Numbered from the stretch's first letter, positions 10,901-23,162 are shown. The stretch: DNA of 64,000 nucleotides from Amborella trichopoda (GCF_000471905.2 NW_006495044.1:4088207-4152206), one strand, 5' to 3'. Numbers and translations: made by a program. Notes: generated by a model not told the origin, from the letters alone.

Positions 10901-11753
10901 AAAGAGCTTGCACCAGGGCCATACGATAGTCTCTAGACAACAGAAGGGCATCATAGATACTTAGAAGGGCTGGAAGCTTTCTCAAGTGCCCAATTACATC
11001 GTATTTCACTTTATCCACATTAGTCTTCTCCGTTTCTGATCCAATCACTGGTGTAGATGGTAGGGTGGGCTTAGGAACAGGCTTTGGTTGAGTATTGGTT
11101 TGTGACACTGGCTGACTTTGTTGTTCGGCCGATGCGGTTTGGGTTGATGGGGAAGTAATAGGGATTTGTATTGGGGAAGTAATAGGGATTTGTATTAGGG
11201 AAGTAGAGGTTTGAGGTTGAGGCTTAAGGAAAAGTGAAGGATCAAGAAACTGGAGGACCTTGAGCTTTTGAGGTGTGAGCTGTAGCTTCTTCCCCAATCT
11301 CAGGTTCATTTGCCCCGTACTGGATGGTACTTTCAAGATTTGCACCACGTGGGAGGCCTCTTTGGAAGAGAAGCTTGAAGATGGCTCGGCCTTGGCTTGG
11401 GTTGAAAGGGCGTCGATGACTGTTAAGAATCTAGCTGCCTGGGCCAGCATCTCTCTTAGGTGCTTCTGCTTTGACCTGATTAGGCTGGAGCCTCGGAGCT
11501 CTCTTTTCAGAGTGTCAAAGTCTGAGCACTGCCGAGCTGCACCCGTGAAAGAAATAGAAGAGGAAGGAGTAGAAGAAGAGTTAGAATGTCCCGGGCAGCT
11601 TTTTGTGTCGTCGTCAGAATTGGACGTGTGCAGGGGGTATTTTAGGTCTTGCCCCAGCTTTGACCATTGTGGGGTGCTTTTAGTGTTGTCACCCATATTG
11701 GACGACTCCCGAGCTATTGATGACTCTGGGATGTCCATCTGATTGGAAGACAA
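10901..11753 (-). pseudogene. Gag-protease linker, Pro/Ser/Gln-rich, element A
   Basis: The N-terminal 280 codons of a 359-codon frame (10674-11753). Residues are low-complexity Ser, Pro and Gln repeats, for example twice ITSPIQIP-like, then a conserved helical stretch (DVIGHLRKLPALLSIYDALLLS) just before protease. Element C has the same Pro-rich part (46749-47180) but lacks the helical stretch and protease. This is a hinge of the Gag-Pol polyprotein. Confidence 0.65.
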
Positions 11754-13740
11754 GATAAGGCGAGATGTACCTGGGATGAAGTCCTGTAAGGTTGGCAGTG
11801 GAGGAAGAGGCTTGAGAAATTCTTCCTCGACTGGTGGCTGAGGAAGACGATTCCTTCAGTGAGTTGTCCTAGCCGCTCATCTCCTTTTGGGTCCTTAAGG
11901 ATGGGTTTGGCTCATCCCCTCAGGCTGATGAGTAACCCTAGCTTGGTGGACTACCTCGCGCTTCATGGATTTGAGCCTACTTCGCTCATGGTAGACTTCC
12001 CAGGGCTGAGAAGTCGATGATTCTGAAGGGTCCAGTATATGCTCATAGAGGACCTGTAGTGGGGCTTCCTCTTGTACAAGAATGACGGCTTGGAAGTGCT
12101 CTGGGGGAATGACACAAATGATGTAGCCTTCCTGAACCTTTTGAGTGACCATAGCTTCGAACCCAGAGCATTCTTTCAGCTCGTGGCCCCATACTTGGTG
12201 GTATGAGTATCAGAGGTTTTCCGTACCCTGGGCAAGGCATTTAGGCTACCTGGCAGGCTTGGGAGTAACGAGACGCTGTTGAAGCATCGCCTCGAAGAGG
12301 GCCCGCAGAGGACCTAGCTCAGTGCTTCCTGGGGCTTGCATCAGGGGTTCTTCTTGCATGGTGAAAGAGGGGCTAAGGGCGTCTTTCTAGGTTACCATGA
12401 GCTTCCTGGCATTGTTGCATCTTCTTTGCCAATAGTTCGTGGAAGCCAATGCATTCGCTCACGTCATGGCCTCGTATTAGGTAATCGAGCACCAGAGGTT
12501 CTCAGTTCCTGGAGGCAGGCACTTGGACTGCCTTGTCGACTTTGACGTGATGTGTCCCTCTTCGAGCATTATGGAAAATAGTGCACGGAGGATGGCAAGT
12601 GCCCCATCATCTTCTTGTATTGTCACTATGTGAGAAACCTCAGTTGCCCCAAACGCTTTATTTAACTCTTCGACCTTTATCTGACCCTTGTTAATAAGAG
12701 CTTCGATAGTGTTGTTAAGCTTATAGTAGTCATGAGTGGGGTGGCCTACTTTCCTATGGTAGGCGTAGTACCTCTCGTGCGTTTCCTGTCCATCTTGTTC
12801 TGGAGTGCTGACCTCCGGCAGTTCGATCATATGTTGCTTCAGTAGTAGTCGAAGCAGTGCAGGAGTCCACTCCTTATCGAAGGGGTACACCTTGTTTTGA
12901 TGCTGGGTTTAGAAGTCACTTCTCTTTAGGTTTTTAGGGGGCGAGACCTTATTGTAGGACTACTGGTTGCCCCCGGCCTAAGACGTTTGTGCCTTGGAGA
13001 GGTCCAAGGTTTGAGGGGCGGATTTGTTAGTGTTAGTCAAGGTGATGGCCGCATTGATCACTGCTTTTTGCTGGTTGCCCCGATTGTTGGAGTGACCGTT
13101 CGAACTAGAGGGTTGCTGACGAGATCCGCTATGGTGCTTAGACAGACCCTCAATACGAACTACTTTAGAGATGAGCTCTAACATGGAGGGTGGATTGGAA
13201 GCCTCAACATGTAGGGCGATCTTGAGAAGCATGTTCCATATGCAGGTCTGGACAACTTCTTTCTCAGTCACGAGAGTGGCATGAAAGGTTGCCAGATCTC
13301 TCCATCGGGCGATGAACTTGTCAACCGGCTCACTAGGGTCTTGAGTCAGAGTGAGGAGCTCGATGGTCTCTACATTCCTCTAGACTTCGTAGAAGCGTTG
13401 GTAAAACAACTGCTCCATTTCCTGCTAGGTGTGCACTAAGTTTGGAGGCAGCCGAGCATACCATTGGAAGTCTTGCCCTTCAAGAGTCTCAAAGAACTGA
13501 CGAAGAAGTAGTTGCCCGTCAGTTGTTGTCTCTCGACAGGCCGCTTGGAAGTGAGTAGTATGCTGGTGCGGGGACGTAGTACTATTGAATGAAGGGAGCT
13601 TCCCCTTTTGGTAGTTCGGGGGAAACGACACTTGGTTGATGTACGAGGGGTATGGCTTCTGTTAGAGCAGCGCCACTTGCATGCCTGAGACCGTGTTCTT
13701 GAGGTTATGGGCCACCATGGCATCTATGTCTATCTAGCAA
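11754..13740 (-). pseudogene. Gag of element A (broken)
   Basis: Capsid-type Gag that would form the virus-like particle. In minus-strand order: 13425-13631 has the retrotransposon-gag core (LPSFN-x-T-T-S-P-H-Q-H, LLLRQFFETL, WYARLPPN); 12978-13271 continues it and leads to an Asn/Ser-rich tract; 12477-12890 has the C-terminal metal-knuckle-like segment Y-x-x-Y-H-R-K-V-G-H-P-T-H-D-Y-Y, in which both usual cysteines read Tyr, then NTIEALINKGQI. 11895-12152 is a further C-terminal part. Stops and shifts separate the pieces. Element C carries a homologous gag at 47841-49458. Confidence 0.75.
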
Positions 13741-15495
13741 ACCCCACGAGAAGGAGAGCTATCTTGGGAGACCGGTGGGAAAGTTTGCCTGAGAACTGTG
13801 CCTTCGCCAGACGGGGAATCGGTCTCATGGTGAGAAGAAGGGGATCTGGAGGCTTCTAGACATTCCATCCTTTTGAGGATGGACTACATCATTAACTAAA
13901 ACTTGTTCATCCGCTCTTCTTGGGCATTGCTCAGCTCGTTAATCACCATGACACTGACCATTTCTTATGGAAGGTCAGAGCCAGGTGGAGTAATGGACGG
14001 CCAGGGTTGGCGAGTCACGCATGGCAAGTCGGTCTATAGGGGCTCAACATGCCCCGACTGGACTCGAGCCTAGTATGCCGAGCTTGTGAGGACCGGTTCT
14101 CGACGATTTTGGAACCGTGGCTTCTGAGCAGTGATCACCGAGCAATACTCTTGGACTTGCTTAGGCTATGAGATCTGCAAAGGGAAGAAGGGATTACAAG
14201 GTAGAAGATCACGAAAGGTGGTAACCTCAACTGCCTTGGGGGCTTCTTTTGTCAGAATCTGTAGACCTTTCTTTTGCTTGATTTTGAGGAGGCTATGAAC
14301 CTCACTTCAAAACTGAGCTTGGGCTTGGACAGCCCCGCTTTTCTTGAGTAGGTGAGGGTCGTGTCTATTAGTTGAAGCAAAGAATGACGTCCAAGGACTG
14401 AGGGCAACCTGGGTCATTGCCTTGGAGGCTGGAGGCTCCTGTTTGACATCAGGTTGTTGCCCCGTATTCCTTTGTGGGGCTCGGGTGCACGGCTGACTTG
14501 AGGCTGGCTCAAGATGATACTCTTAAGGAAGACCTTTGAGTACCAGGTCTCAAGGTGCTTGCCTAGTGAGGGAGGAGTGACAAAAGAAGGAGCTGATTCA
14601 TGACTCCACCTGAGTCGAGAGCGAGGAGGAACCTGCGAAGTCCGTGTGTGTGCACCTTTAGGGTTAACCGTCAGGGTGACTTGGGGGTCAGCCTGGGTTT
14701 GCTCAACTAGTTCGACCTTAAGAGGTCGAGATCCACGAGCTTGTGTCTACGAGGGATCGAGTAGTAACCTATCTCTCACAGGGTGAAGCTATGTGTGCTG
14801 AGAGGGAGGACAAAGCGGTCTACCCTTGTGTGCTCGAGCTGGTGCAGAATTGGCCCTACCTTGAGCTGTGGGATGCATTATGCGCGTAGGGTTTTGCCCG
14901 AGAAGACCTAGCCTTGAGCGCGAGTTCGAGGCAACACGAAGGTTGCCTAGGGGTGTGGCTCGAGTGGTTGAACCACGAGCTTTTAAGTGTGTGCGTGGGG
15001 TGAAGACCCAAGCATTTTCGCCTCCGTGTGCCGAGCCTCCAGGTGTAGAGGTTCGGGTAGTGAAGGAGATCGGGGGCCTTACGACGACCCTCAGAAGCGA
15101 TGGCAACTTGATTGCCTTTTGCGAGAGTACACAATGCAGCCTTTTGGCATACCCCTGCAATATGACTGTCAAGGGACTTGCCAATAGCAGGGTGCGTGTT
15201 GTGTGAGGTAGCAGATGTACTGCCAATGCAAGGGGCCTTGATGGAGGGTCCACTATGGCGAGGAAGCGGGGAGTCAAGGACATTTAAGTCCCTTCTCGCA
15301 CCAACCCAAGAAAGGAATTGGGAGCCAGACGATGAGCCTCGACTCAAGAAGAGTGTAGGGAAGGAAGCTTTAGCAGTTTGCTTCCCTAGGACAGTCATGA
15401 GTGCGGGGTTGAATAACCCAGGTGCCATAGAAAGTAGTGCAGAAAGTAAAAGACGATACAAATCAAACAAGTGCAAACCGATGAAGGGGTAATAA
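13741..15495 (-). other. Leader of element A
   Basis: The stretch lies between PBS and gag and has no supported coding frame. The longest frames (164 and 219 codons near 14789-15515) overlap each other and lack known motifs. The matching stretch in element C (49500-51310) is similar in length, so a long leader is typical of the family. Confidence 0.6.
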
Positions 15496-15514
15496 GTCCC
15501 CAGTGGAGTCGCCA
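15496..15514 (-). other. Primer binding site of element A
   Basis: The minus strand reads TGGCGACTCCACTGGGGAC, three bases after the LTR end. The initial TGG pairs with a tRNA CCA tail. Element X has the identical string at 27178-27196 and element C a one-base variant at 51311-51328. Tat elements often use a tRNA-Arg primer; I cannot confirm the tRNA here. Confidence 0.85.
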
Positions 15515-15517
15515 AGC

Positions 15518-18390
15518 TGGTTAGGTGCCTCTATCTCGCCCTCCAGACCTAGATGATCTCGTGGCACGTATCTCGAGTTTCTAATGAACCTGAGACTTGA
15601 GATCGCTCTCTTAAGAACCTTTTTCAAGAGCAAGGGCAGGTATACCAACTGATGAAAGAGGAATTTAATGTGGGTTTGGGACTTACTCGGGTCGGCTTGC
15701 ATGGGCGCCCTCTTAGATCTCAAAGAAAGCCTCCAGCTGCTTTAGTTGGTTTGGAATCGCCTCCCTTGATATGCGATCACCTTATTTTCTGCACAACACT
15801 AACATAGTTAATTTACAAGAGAAGTGGGTCGAAGGACCCACCCTTGTCTTAGGACACATTTGTGAGGCTAAGAATGTGAAAAATTAGGGTGATGAAGAGA
15901 AAAGGGTTCGAAAGAGAGGAGAAAAGAATGAGGAGAAGGCACGAGACAACAAGGAGATGGAGTCCCAATGGCACTAGGCGTTGCCGCTCACTACCGTGGA
16001 GTAGTAGTGTCGCAGCCCTTGGACAGTGCTAGGCACCACTGCTCACAGCTAGAGGGCGAGCGGTGAACTATGGACGATGTTAGGCATTGCCATTGGCAAC
16101 ACGAGAAGGCAGCACACCCCTGCGCAAGCGGCGATAGCCTCTTGTGAAGAGCGCAGTGATGGTCAATTGCAAAGTGTGCGGCGATAGTTCTTTGCAAGGC
16201 ACACGACGATAGGCGTGGGACGCAAAGGGGAACTTGTGGATGTCGATGAGTGTCGAACGAGCGGCGATAAACACTAGATAGGCAAGGAAGCTCGCAGAAT
16301 GAGATAGGCACCGAGCGCACGAAGGGAGCTCGCAGATAGTGATAGGCATCGAGCGTATGAAGGAAGCTCATAGACGGTGGTAGGCACTGGACGCACAGAG
16401 GAAGCTTATGGATGGCAGTAGGCACCTAGGGCATGAAGGGAGCTGGCAGACGGTGATACGCACTGAACGCACGATGGGGGCTCACAGACGGCGATAGGCA
16501 CCGAATGCACGAAGGGGGGGTTGTGGACGGCAATAGGCACCGAACCCACAAAGGGAGCTTGCAGAGGGCGATAAGTGTTGTCGCGACCTCTTTCGGGAGG
16601 CGATAGGCACCGCAGTCTGCAATAGGTGCACAATTGGGGGAAGACCCTTGCGGACGGTAATAAGTTTCGTCGTTTGTGTTCTTCTCTGAGACATCGAGGA
16701 TACCTCTGTGGACGACGATGAGCAGCGCCATTCACGAGCCTCATCGAGAGATAGAGATGAACAAACAGAAGGAGGAAAGGAGCTCGCACACGGTGCTGCC
16801 ATCACCTTGCGTGACCTGTGAGACCACAGGAAGGAGAAAGAAGAAAAGAAAGAGGCATGCACAACACTGCCACTGCCGTGCATGGCCTCTGAGAGAGGCT
16901 CAGACGAAGAAGAAGAATAAAAAAGAAAAGAAGAGAGAGAAAATTTACCTTGAGCTTAGGGTTATCAATCCAAAAGTTTATCTCTCCTTACTCTCTCTCT
17001 CCAAATGTGACCCAACAATGAGAAGAAAAGGGAATTCTGTTAAGCAAAAATTCTATTTGTGTGAAGGGTTTCAAGCCTTTGCGTACAATGATGGTACGTG
17101 GTATATATAGAATTATGCCCAACCATGGGTGGATTGATCAAAATTAAACCTAATTGCTGGAAATTAAGATATAAATGAATTAAAGAAAATTAGAAAATAG
17201 GGTACAAAATGACATATTTGCCCCTTCCTAACAAGTTATGGAATTTCAAGACAATCCCTGTATTGCCCTAGAACGTGCATGATTTTTCATGGATGATCCG
17301 GGGTCATTCTGATGTCCGTTTGATTGAAAGATGGTTGTTTTCTTATAGAGCTCGGCATGACAATCAATTTGATACCAACTTTGAGCCATGGATCGAGTTT
17401 TTATGGCACGATATGTGGCTTGAAATTTGAATGAATCTAGAAACTTTGGATTGATTGTATGCTCATTCCTTGATATTTTTCTATGATTTCTTCACTGAAA
17501 CACACTGAGCATGCCATCGTGATCGTGGGGCAACAAACGCAGCTCGATTCTATGCCCAGATGAAGATTTTGCAACTTTGAAGTTTTGGCCAGAATCTGGA
17601 ACGCCGGTGATGAAATTTGCTCTCACTTCATCAGCTTCGTGTGTGGAATCCGACAGTTCATCATGTATGGGGTTCGAACTTGAGATAGCCCTAGACCTTA
17701 CACCCGTGATGGAATTAGTTTCACATCGATCGGCCTCGCGAGTGACGTGATTTGGTTGCTCGAGCGAGGCATAATGCTGCTGACTTTCCTACACTTTCTT
17801 CATGGATCAACAATTTCTCTCTAGCTTTTCGTCTCGCTCGGGAGTCGTCACGGGCGTGCCACATATCGAAACGCTTGTCTCGACGAGACGAACACGTTCC
17901 ATCAAGTTTCAGCGCAATCCGATCTCAGACGAGGGATATATATGCATCGAAATTCACTCGTCATGACTGCCCCTTTAATGGAGTTGAGTTGCAGGGTGAC
18001 CACACGAGAATAGCGTGTGGCTCCTCCTGTTTCGCTCTTTCGCCTATAACGTCTTCCTCGAGTATTTGTTTAAGATGAAATTTGACCCCTGGGGTTTTTC
18101 AACTATGCCGGATCCATTGGCAGTGGTCCCATAGCAAATTAAGACACTAGAAATATAGCTCTAGTTATATGATCCATTTCAAGGTGTTAGAGGTTGATTC
18201 TGCCGAAGCTGTTTCTCAGTCTGTGTTGCTTTAGACATGTCGGAATATGACGAACCTTGGTAGAAGACGTTTTATAGTCCTTATGAAGATCTTGGCCAGT
18301 TCTGGGGCTATTATGAGACTGTTGAAATTTCCATTATTTGTTAGGCTTTATTGACCGCGGACCCATGTTGATGAAAAATGTCTTCGAACA
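15518..18390 (-). repeat. 5' LTR of element A
   Basis: The partner of 1159-4070. On the minus strand it runs from TGTTCGAAG (18390) to CTAACCA (15518), so in this copy both ends have the regular TG and CA. It carries a TATA box at 17102-17109, a GA/CT tract near 16890-16940 and the tandem array at about 16130-16620. It is followed by the PBS, which fixes it as the 5' LTR. Confidence 0.85.
17102..17109 (-). promoter_or_regulatory. Probable TATA box of 5' LTR A
   Basis: TATATATA at the position matching 2795-2802 in the other LTR. As part of the 5' LTR it would drive the element's genomic RNA on the minus strand. Confidence 0.55.
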
Positions 18391-18617
18391 CGCCTACTCT
18401 CCTCAGGATGAGCATGATCATCCTCTTTCGTGCGGCATTTTTATTATCCATCCATGTTAGTACTACCGTACCCCTGAACCGTGCGACATTTCGCACGTGT
18501 GATGCTTCATGGGCTTTTTCGTATGGCATTTCACCTCGCGTGCCGCTTGGTGTTCTTTCGTGATTGGGACGCGTGTCCTGTGGCCAGCTTCTGTGCAATT
18601 CCTCTTCCTGTTCGTCA
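18391..18617. other. DNA between element A and the antisense unit of X
   Basis: No gene is recognisable. It is the immediate right flank of element A and the presumed upstream region of the X antisense unit. If A is inserted here, this DNA was once continuous with 791-1158. Confidence 0.4.
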
Positions 18618-18626
18618 TTATAAGAG
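18618..18626 (+). promoter_or_regulatory. TATA-like box ahead of antisense unit of X
   Basis: TTATAAGAG followed by GGA lies about 170 bases before the ATG at 18790. It is placed like the boxes at 24 and 7048. Confidence 0.45.
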
Positions 18627-18789
18627 GGACAAGGAGATACATTTCTTATTCCTAGGAGGGGTTCTTGTTTGGAGATAGAGGAGCTCCGGCCTTTAGTGTT
18701 CCGTGTTTGCCTCCTTAACATAAGGTTTTCTACTGTTTCACCGAGGTCGAAAAGTACAGCTTTGCAAAGGAGGCTTCCTATTAGCCGTC

Positions 18790-19754
18790 ATGGTTTTGGA
18801 GAAGAGTGCTGGTGCAAAAAGACGAGGCTCTTTAGTAGCACTCCGTTTAGCTAAATGCTTGAGAATAGATGCCCTCTCATCTTCAACTCTGTCTCATGGA
18901 ACATCTACCTCGAATGCTGAGGCTGCAAGTGGAGTTGAGGGTATCTCTGTGATGAGCCCAAGGGGCTTTACTCTTGCTTCTTTAGAAACGAGATTGAGGA
19001 TGGGAGCTGACCGAGGTTTCCTCCCTTTGTCTAATGTTTCTAGCAAAAACCTGGCCATCTGGACTGGGGGTTCTGCTTTAGATGTTCCCCCTATTTCTGC
19101 AATTGCTTCCTTGACTCTGCCCTCCCCAGTTTCAAGGAGGCCACCGTACGTTGCATTATTCCCTTAGGGCTTCGAGAGCTCAAGACTTGCGCCCTCTCAG
19201 ACTTGAAAGAGCACGTTGAGGCTCTAGAGTCTTGTGCGGCCAGTTTGATGGTCGTGCATCATGATGAAGATGCCTTTAGAATACTGAAGAAGCTATTATA
19301 GAATTTGGTGGATTGGGGCACTGAAGAGCTTTCGCATGAAACTTTAGTGTGGGCGTCATTTGATGTGTATCAGGCGTCTTTGTAGGAGAAGGCAGCCCAA
19401 GAACTAGCTGACGCGAAGCATTACGCGAAGAGGGAAGAATGGGTTGTTGCTGATCATGCTTGGCTCATGGACGAAGAGGCAAAGTGTTCTCGTCAGATTG
19501 TGGAGGTAGAGGATGAGAACGCGCTCTTACATGTGTGCGTAGCCAACTTGAAGACGCATCGGAATGATTATCAAAAGGGAATAGCTTTAAGGGCTTGACT
19601 CTTGGAAGAGGAGCGTTCCAAGGCGCAGGCGGCTCGCGACACTTCTTTTGAGGCTTCGATAGACATCTCTCACTTAGAGGAGCAGAAGCAAGTCGTTCAG
19701 GAGAGGGTACGAATGCTGAAGGCAAGGATGCTTGAAGTAATCGATGGTTTTTAG
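18790..19754 (+). pseudogene. Antisense ORF of element X
   Basis: The ATG at 18790 opens a 125-codon frame (MVLEKSAGAKRRG..., basic N-terminus, then Ser/Thr/Leu-rich). After its stop near 19167 another frame continues to 19754 with charged helical sequence (VEVEDENALL, LEEERSKAQA, LEEQKQVVQERV), probably a coiled coil, ending EVIDGF and stop. The end lies 150 bases from the integrase stop on the opposite strand (tail to tail). It is the best-preserved N-terminus of this unit in the window. Family and function are unknown to me. Confidence 0.6.
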
Positions 19755-19906
19755 GGTCTCTTACTTTATGCGCTCTTTTTGGGATTCCGTCATTCTTTTA
19801 TAGCCTCCATTTTGTTTTAATGAAGACCTCCTCTTTCTTTCCTGCCTCTTTTTCTCTCCCTTTTTTTTTCCTTTTTGCCACCTAGACTACCTCTTTAGAC
19901 TCTCAT
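19755..19906. other. Tail-to-tail spacer between antisense ORF and integrase of X
   Basis: T/C-rich on the plus strand, with long T runs. It contains the 3' ends of two convergent units. Confidence 0.5.
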
Positions 19907-21123
19907 CTAGGGATAATATTTTTTGAGATACTTGCAGTTAATTAGGGGCATGGTCTTCTCCCCTTCGTGGTTAACCAGCAGGTATGCCCCATTTGGAAAG
20001 GCTTTTCTTATTATGAAGGAGCCTTTCCATTTCGACTCAAACTTTCCCTTGCTCCGCCCATGGGTGGCGATGGATCTTCTTACTGCTAGAACTAGTTCTC
20101 CCTTTGCAAATGTCCTTATTTTGATTGACTTGTCAAAAACCCGTTGCATGCGATTCTTGTGGATTTTGAGATTTTGTTGTGCCTGCAACCTGTTTTCATC
20201 AAGTGCGTGTAGTTCTTGGCAGCGAAGAACAAATCGTTCTTCTTCTGTCATCCCGTAATGGAGGGCTATCCTGAGGGATGGTAGCTGAATTTCCAAGGGT
20301 AGAACATCTTCCCCTCCATATACCAGGGAGAAGGGGGTTGACTGAGTTGGGCTTCGGGCTGTGGTGCGGTATGCCCACAGAACCTCCGGTAGCCTTTCAT
20401 GCCACTCTCTTTTAGTGTTAGAGACAGATTTCCTCAGGGCGTTACAGAGAGTTTTAATTAAAGGCCTTGGCCAAGCCATTGGCCTCAGATGGTACATGGT
20501 TGAATAAATCCAAGTAAACCCGAACTGTTCAGCCAATTTATCGATTTGGCTACTTTTGAATTGGGGACCATTATCGGAAATGATCCGGTCTGGGACACCG
20601 AATATGTATGTGATGTGGTGGCATACGAAATTGGCCATCGCAGGGCTGGGGACTTCCTTGAGGGGGACAGTGTCGGCCCATTTGGAGAAGTAATCTGTTG
20701 CATTGAGTATGAATATATGCCTCGAGGCCGATGGTGAATCGATGGGACCCACGATGTCCATGCCCCATTGGGAAAAGGGCCAGGATGCCACAGTCGGATG
20801 GAGAGGCTCTTAGGGCTGGTGAATAAGACTTGAGTGAATTTGGCACACAGGGCAGCTTTTCGTGAACGCAATGGAGTCGGCGTTCATGATAGGTCAATAG
20901 TAACCTATCAGAATGATCCTGTTGTAGAGTTTGGGCCCTGATTGGTGTATTCCATAGACTCCAGCGTGGACCTCTTGAGTACTTTCTTTGCCTCTTCTTG
21001 GAGCAGGTCATTGTAGGAGACCCAGAACAGGGTGTCATCTTGGCACATGTACCGTGTGGCTAATCTTCGAATCTTATTTCGTTCAATCGGATTCTCAAGG
21101 AGTTGGTTATGTTGTAAGTACAT
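19907..21123 (-). pseudogene. Integrase of element X
   Basis: Retroviral-type integrase that would insert the DNA copy. The N-terminal part (20908-21123) is degraded. The core (19907-20791, 294 codons) has the first Asp in ATDYFSKW and the second in SDNGPQF. The third catalytic residue is lost: two compensating one-base shifts scramble about eleven residues between YH-x-R and KTLC, and within the original frame the Glu codon reads AAG (Lys). The C-terminal domain is intact, with W-K-G-S-F-I-I, N-G-A-Y-L-L and the end YLKKYYP shared with element C. Not functional. Confidence 0.85.
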
Positions 21124-21150
21124 TTTGATAGGGATGCGCCAATCAGTCGT

Positions 21151-22000
21151 CTATTCTACTTTCACACATAGGCGTTCATTCGGTTTTATTTCTTCTTCTT
21201 GTCCCCCTTCTTCGTCATGCGTTGAGGAATCTATGGAGGTGGATGTACTCGGAGAGTCTATTTTTTCCTGCTCAGAGGGCTCTTCTCGTTCTTCTTTTCT
21301 CGGCTCTCTGACGAGTTCGGTGGATCTCCATTCTACCACCCATATCGGCATGATTTTCCTCAGCGACATCTGTATCATTGCCTCTAATTTAGCGAGCGCG
21401 TTAGCTTGTGCATTAAGCCTTCGGGGGACATGCTCTAGGTTGACTTTTACGAACTGGGTGAGCAATAATTTTGCCAATCTGAAGTAGGGCTTGAGATTTT
21501 CTTTTCTCACGTCATACACTCCTCTGAGCAGTTTGATTACTAGCTCCGAGTTGCCATAGATGCTCAAATGCTCCAGGTCCATGTTGCAGGCTATTTTCAA
21601 ACCTATGATGAGTACTTGATATTCTGCTTCATTGTGCGATTCGACCTTTGGGAGAGAAAAGGATAGGGGGATGAGACCATTGTAGGGGGTGGTGAATATG
21701 ATCCACGCACCTCCCTTTTCAGCTTGGAACGCTCCATTGAAGTGTATTTTCCACTCCGGTGAGGCTTTGGCATGGAAGACCTCCTTGTCAGGAAGATCGT
21801 CAATGAGTCGGGAACCCGGTGGCAAAGGATGGGCGGCCTGGAAGTCTACTAAGGCCTGTCCCTTTACATCCTTTTGTGGTACGTATGTGATATCAAATTC
21901 CATGAGGAGCAATGATCATTTTGCGAGTCATCCCGTTAGGCATGGTCATGTCAGGAGGTATTTTATCGGATCTGCTCTAGAGATGAGTTGGATCTGATGT
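21151..22000 (-). pseudogene. Archaeal-type second RNase H of element X
   Basis: A 253-codon frame (21151-21912). The first 30 residues (FDITYVPQKDVKGQAL) close the RT-linked RNase H. The rest is the additional RNase H typical of the Tat lineage: W-K-I-H-F-N-G-A, GGAWIIF, S-H-N-E-A-E-Y, Y-G-N-S-E-L-V, HVPRRLNAQANAL. Three of the four catalytic Asp/Glu positions read Asn (FNGA, GNS, ANA) and only the Glu of EAEY remains. The tail to 21151 is acidic and low-complexity. It would remove RNA from hybrids; this copy should be dead. Confidence 0.85.
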
Positions 22001-23130
22001 GAAATGAGGTAGTGGCACAGTTTTTGAACTGCGAAGACAAGGGCTAAACACATATTTTCTATTGATGAGTAATTTTCCTCTGCTCATTGCATCCTCCTGC
22101 TTAAATAAAACAAGGGCATATATTTTTCATCGTCGTTGTTTTGAGCAAGTAAGGTGTCGAGCGATTGGTCCAGCGCGGTCACATAGAGAATGAGGGGCCT
22201 TCCTGGTATTGGTGCAGAGAGGACCGGGGTTTTGAGCAAATAACGCTTGATATTTTTGAAGGCCATTTGACACGCTTCGTCCCATATGAATGGTACATCC
22301 CTTGTTAGCAAGTGTGAGAAGGGTTGGCACCGTCCCGACAAATTGGAGATAAACCTCCTTATGTAGGCCAACTGGCCTAAGAGAGACCTAAGCTCTCGTA
22401 GGTTTCGGGGTGGCGTATTTCTTGAATGGCTCTGATTTTGAGGCCCCTGTATTTGACAATGAATCCCAAGAACTTCCCAGATCGTACACCGAAGGCACAT
22501 TTGAGGGGGTTCATCTTGAGTTGATGAAGGCGAAGTCTCTCGAAGACTTTCCCATGCTCTTTATATGGCGCCCCTATTGTCATATTTGACGACGAGGTCA
22601 TCGACGTAGAATTTGATCTCTTTGTGAAGCATATCCTTGAAAACAGTGGCTATGGCTCTTTGGTACGTAGCCCCAGCATTTTTTAGCCCAAATGACATTA
22701 CCATATAACAAAAGACTCCTTTCGGGGTTAAAAATGTTGTAGCCTCTTCATCCTTTGGGGCCATTCTTATTTGGTTATAGCCGGAATAGCCATCCATGAA
22801 GGAGAATGCTTGGTAGCTGGTGGTTGAGTCGATCAATAGCTCGGTGAATGGAAGCGGGAAGTCATCCTTAGGGCATGTTGAGTTTAAGTCTCAAAAATCG
22901 ATGCAGATTATGATCTTCCCATTCTTCTTTCTAACAGGGACGATGTTGTCCAACCACCTTAGGTATTTGACCTCTCGAATGAATCATGCCATCTTGAGTT
23001 TATCCACTTCTGCTTCAATTTGAATTTCTAATTCTACTCTGAACCTCCTTGGCTTTTGTTTGACCGGTTTTCACAAAGGGTCGATCCCTAGTTTGTGGAC
23101 GGCAACTCGTGGGTCGAGGCCCAGTACATC
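22001..23130 (-). pseudogene. Reverse transcriptase and connection domain of element X
   Basis: In minus-strand order: a region near 22850-23050 with the ICIDF ... DLN ... CP-K-D-D-F-P-L-P motif broken by an in-frame TGA; 22561-22836 with FSFMDGYSGYNQI, FCYMVMSFGLKNAGATYQRA and the active site FYVDD; then 22084-22500 with LGQLAYIRRFISNLSGRCQPF, a PFIWDEACQ thumb segment and the start of the RT-linked RNase H (LILYVTALDQSL). Shifts separate the pieces. The YVDD catalytic box is intact. Confidence 0.85.
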
Positions 23131-23162
23131 TTCATAATGCTAAGCGAACATGTCTCGGTTAG

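Larger units (their letters stand above)
1159..18390 (-). mobile_element. Element A: Tat-type Ty3/gypsy retrotransposon lacking RT, RNase H and integrase
   Basis: On the minus strand the order is 5' LTR (15518-18390), primer binding site, leader, gag, protease, then directly the antisense unit, polypurine tract and 3' LTR (1159-4070). The two LTRs align over their whole length (2912 and 2873 bp) and end at the same homologous bases, which fixes the boundaries. The reverse transcriptase, RNase H and integrase expected between protease and antisense unit are absent: only about 250 bp separate them at 9321-9575. The frames are broken by stops and shifts. It is either a non-autonomous derivative or a copy that suffered a large internal deletion. 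The LTRs differ by many substitutions, so the insertion is old. Confidence 0.85.

Noticed and set aside
10374..11742. Plus-strand ORFs opposite protease (for example 155 codons at 11275)
   Set aside because: These are shadows of the minus-strand protease and linker, whose motifs are recognisable.
14789..15515. 164- and 219-codon minus-strand ORFs in leader of A
   Set aside because: They overlap in different frames, lack known motifs, and one runs into the PBS and LTR end.
1154..18393. CACGC as target-site duplication of element A
   Set aside because: Left copy is exact, but the right copy overlaps the terminal CA of the LTR. Mentioned only as a possibility.
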